Part shown: positions 15,967 to 16,690 of the stretch, piece by piece
Layout: every line of letters begins with the position of its first letter
Position numbering within the stretch: the stretch's first letter is position 1
Assembly (NCBI GenBank): GCA_017745115.1
Contig: JAGIAA010000006.1
Span: forward strand, 1-16,690
Direction: 5' to 3'
DNA length: 16,690 nt
Source: Sphingobium sp.
Lineage (GTDB): Bacteria; Pseudomonadota; Alphaproteobacteria; Sphingomonadales; Sphingomonadaceae
Position numbers and translations under genes: made by a program
Notes under the pieces: model-generated
Seen by the model: the letters and a program-made list of their open reading frames with translations, nothing else
Told to the model about the DNA's origin: nothing
The model's database searches: none

Positions 15967-16690
15967 ATGAGCATTGAAATCGGTCCGCCTCATGTGGACG
16001 AGCTGAAGCCCCGTATCACCGTGATCGGTGTCGGCGGTGCTGGCGGAAATGCCATCGCAAACATGATCAGCGCGCAGGTCGACGGCGTCGATTTCATCGT
16101 CGCCAACACCGATGCGCAGGCGCTGAACGCGTCTCCCGCCGAGCGCCGCATCCAGCTCGGGCCCCGTATCACCGAGGGTCTCGGCGCAGGCTCGCGGCCC
16201 GATATCGGGCGCGCCGCTGCCGAGGAAACCATCACCGACGTGCTGGAATCGCTGAACGGCGTGCATATGTGCTTCATCGCCGCCGGCATGGGCGGCGGAA
16301 CGGGCACGGGCGCTGCGCCGGTCATCGCGAAGGCTGCGAAGGAAAAGGGCGTCCTTACCGTGGGCGTCGTCACCAAGCCCTTCACCTTCGAGGGCTCGCG
16401 CCGCATGAAGTCGGCCGATGCCGGCATCGAAGAGCTGCAGAAGGTCGTCGACACCCTCATCGTCATTCCGAACCAGAATCTGTTCCTGATCGCCAATCCG
16501 AACACGACCTTCAAGGAAGCGTTTCAGATGGCCGACGAGGTGCTGCAGCAGGGCGTGCGCGGCATCACCGACCTCATGGTCATGCCCGGCCTCATCAATC
16601 TCGACTTCGCCGACGTCCGCTCGGTGATGGAGGAGATGGGCAAGGCGATGATGGGCACCGGCGAGGCCTCGGGCGAGGGCCGGGCCATGA
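15967..16690 (+). CDS. ftsZ: Cell division protein FtsZ (tubulin-like GTPase), N-terminal part (partial)
   Basis: The first 241 codons of ftsZ are present and the gene runs off the window. FtsZ polymerises with GTP into the Z-ring that organises the divisome. The GTPase domain starts [17 protein letters not shown] (17-33). The tubulin signature loop GGGTGTG lies at 109-115, after FIAAGM. VVTKPF (134-139) follows. The T7 synergy loop [10 protein letters not shown] lies at 211-220, with its acidic residues Asp213 and Asp216, so both halves of the GTPase site are intact. Missing are the end of the C-terminal domain, the linker and the peptide that binds FtsA. The start is fixed by a good ribosome site and an in-frame stop directly upstream. 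Unlike the other genes, ftsZ is separated from its neighbour, which suggests extra or separate transcription. Confidence 0.98.
   Translation, partial: MSIEIGPPHVDELKPRITVIGVGGAGGNAIANMISAQVDGVDFIVANTDAQALNASPAERRIQLGPRITEGLGAGSRPDIGRAAAEETITDVLESLNGVHMCFIAAGMGGGTGTGAAPVIAKAAKEKGVLTVGVVTKPFTFEGSRRMKSADAGIEELQKVVDTLIVIPNQNLFLIANPNTTFKEAFQMADEVLQQGVRGITDLMVMPGLINLDFADVRSVMEEMGKAMMGTGEASGEGRAM

Noticed and set aside
1..16690. A novel accessory, defence or mobile system inside the window
   Set aside because: Every stretch longer than 155 bases belongs to a recognised dcw gene in conserved order. No transposase, integrase, direct-repeat array, tRNA or composition break was seen.

Overview
This window is a nearly gap-free stretch of the division and cell-wall (dcw) cluster of an alphaproteobacterium. 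The FtsZ, FtsA and FtsI sequences, the high-GC codon use and the gene order point to the Sphingomonadales (Sphingomonas/Sphingobium-like). That placement rests on recalled family resemblance, not on a search. All fifteen genes lie on the + strand in the order rsmH (3' end only), ftsL, ftsI, murE, murF, mraY, murD, ftsW, murG, murC, murB, ddl, ftsQ, ftsA, ftsZ (5' part only).

Layout: bases 1-815 hold the tail of the 16S rRNA methyltransferase gene rsmH and a long ftsL-type gene. Bases 815-2578 encode the septal transpeptidase FtsI (PBP3). Bases 2575-7791 encode three Mur ligases (MurE, MurF, MurD) with the lipid I synthase MraY placed between MurF and MurD. Bases 7788-13557 encode the SEDS glycosyltransferase FtsW, then MurG, MurC, MurB and Ddl. 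Bases 13554-15811 encode the divisome proteins FtsQ and FtsA. A 155-base non-coding gap follows, then the first 241 codons of ftsZ run off the window end.

Together the genes convert UDP-GlcNAc-enolpyruvate to UDP-MurNAc-pentapeptide (MurB, MurC, MurD, MurE, Ddl, MurF), then to lipid I and lipid II (MraY, MurG). Lipid II is polymerised and cross-linked at the septum by FtsW and FtsI, within a machine organised by FtsL, FtsQ, FtsA and the FtsZ ring. MurA, MraZ and FtsB are not in this window.

Nine of the fourteen junctions are 4-base ATGA/GTGA overlaps, two are 1-base TGATG overlaps and two are gaps of 1 or 2 bases. This implies one polycistronic unit with strong translational coupling. The only real intergenic space, 15812-15966, precedes ftsZ. 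It carries two GANTC sites (the CcrM methylation motif of alphaproteobacteria), a near-consensus DnaA box, an interrupted hairpin and a short ORF abutting the ftsZ start codon. These suggest separate cell-cycle control of ftsZ.

I found no mobile element, CRISPR array, RNA gene or defence-like system. The window is conserved housekeeping DNA. The points of interest are in the ftsZ leader and in lineage-specific extensions or insertions of FtsL and FtsI.
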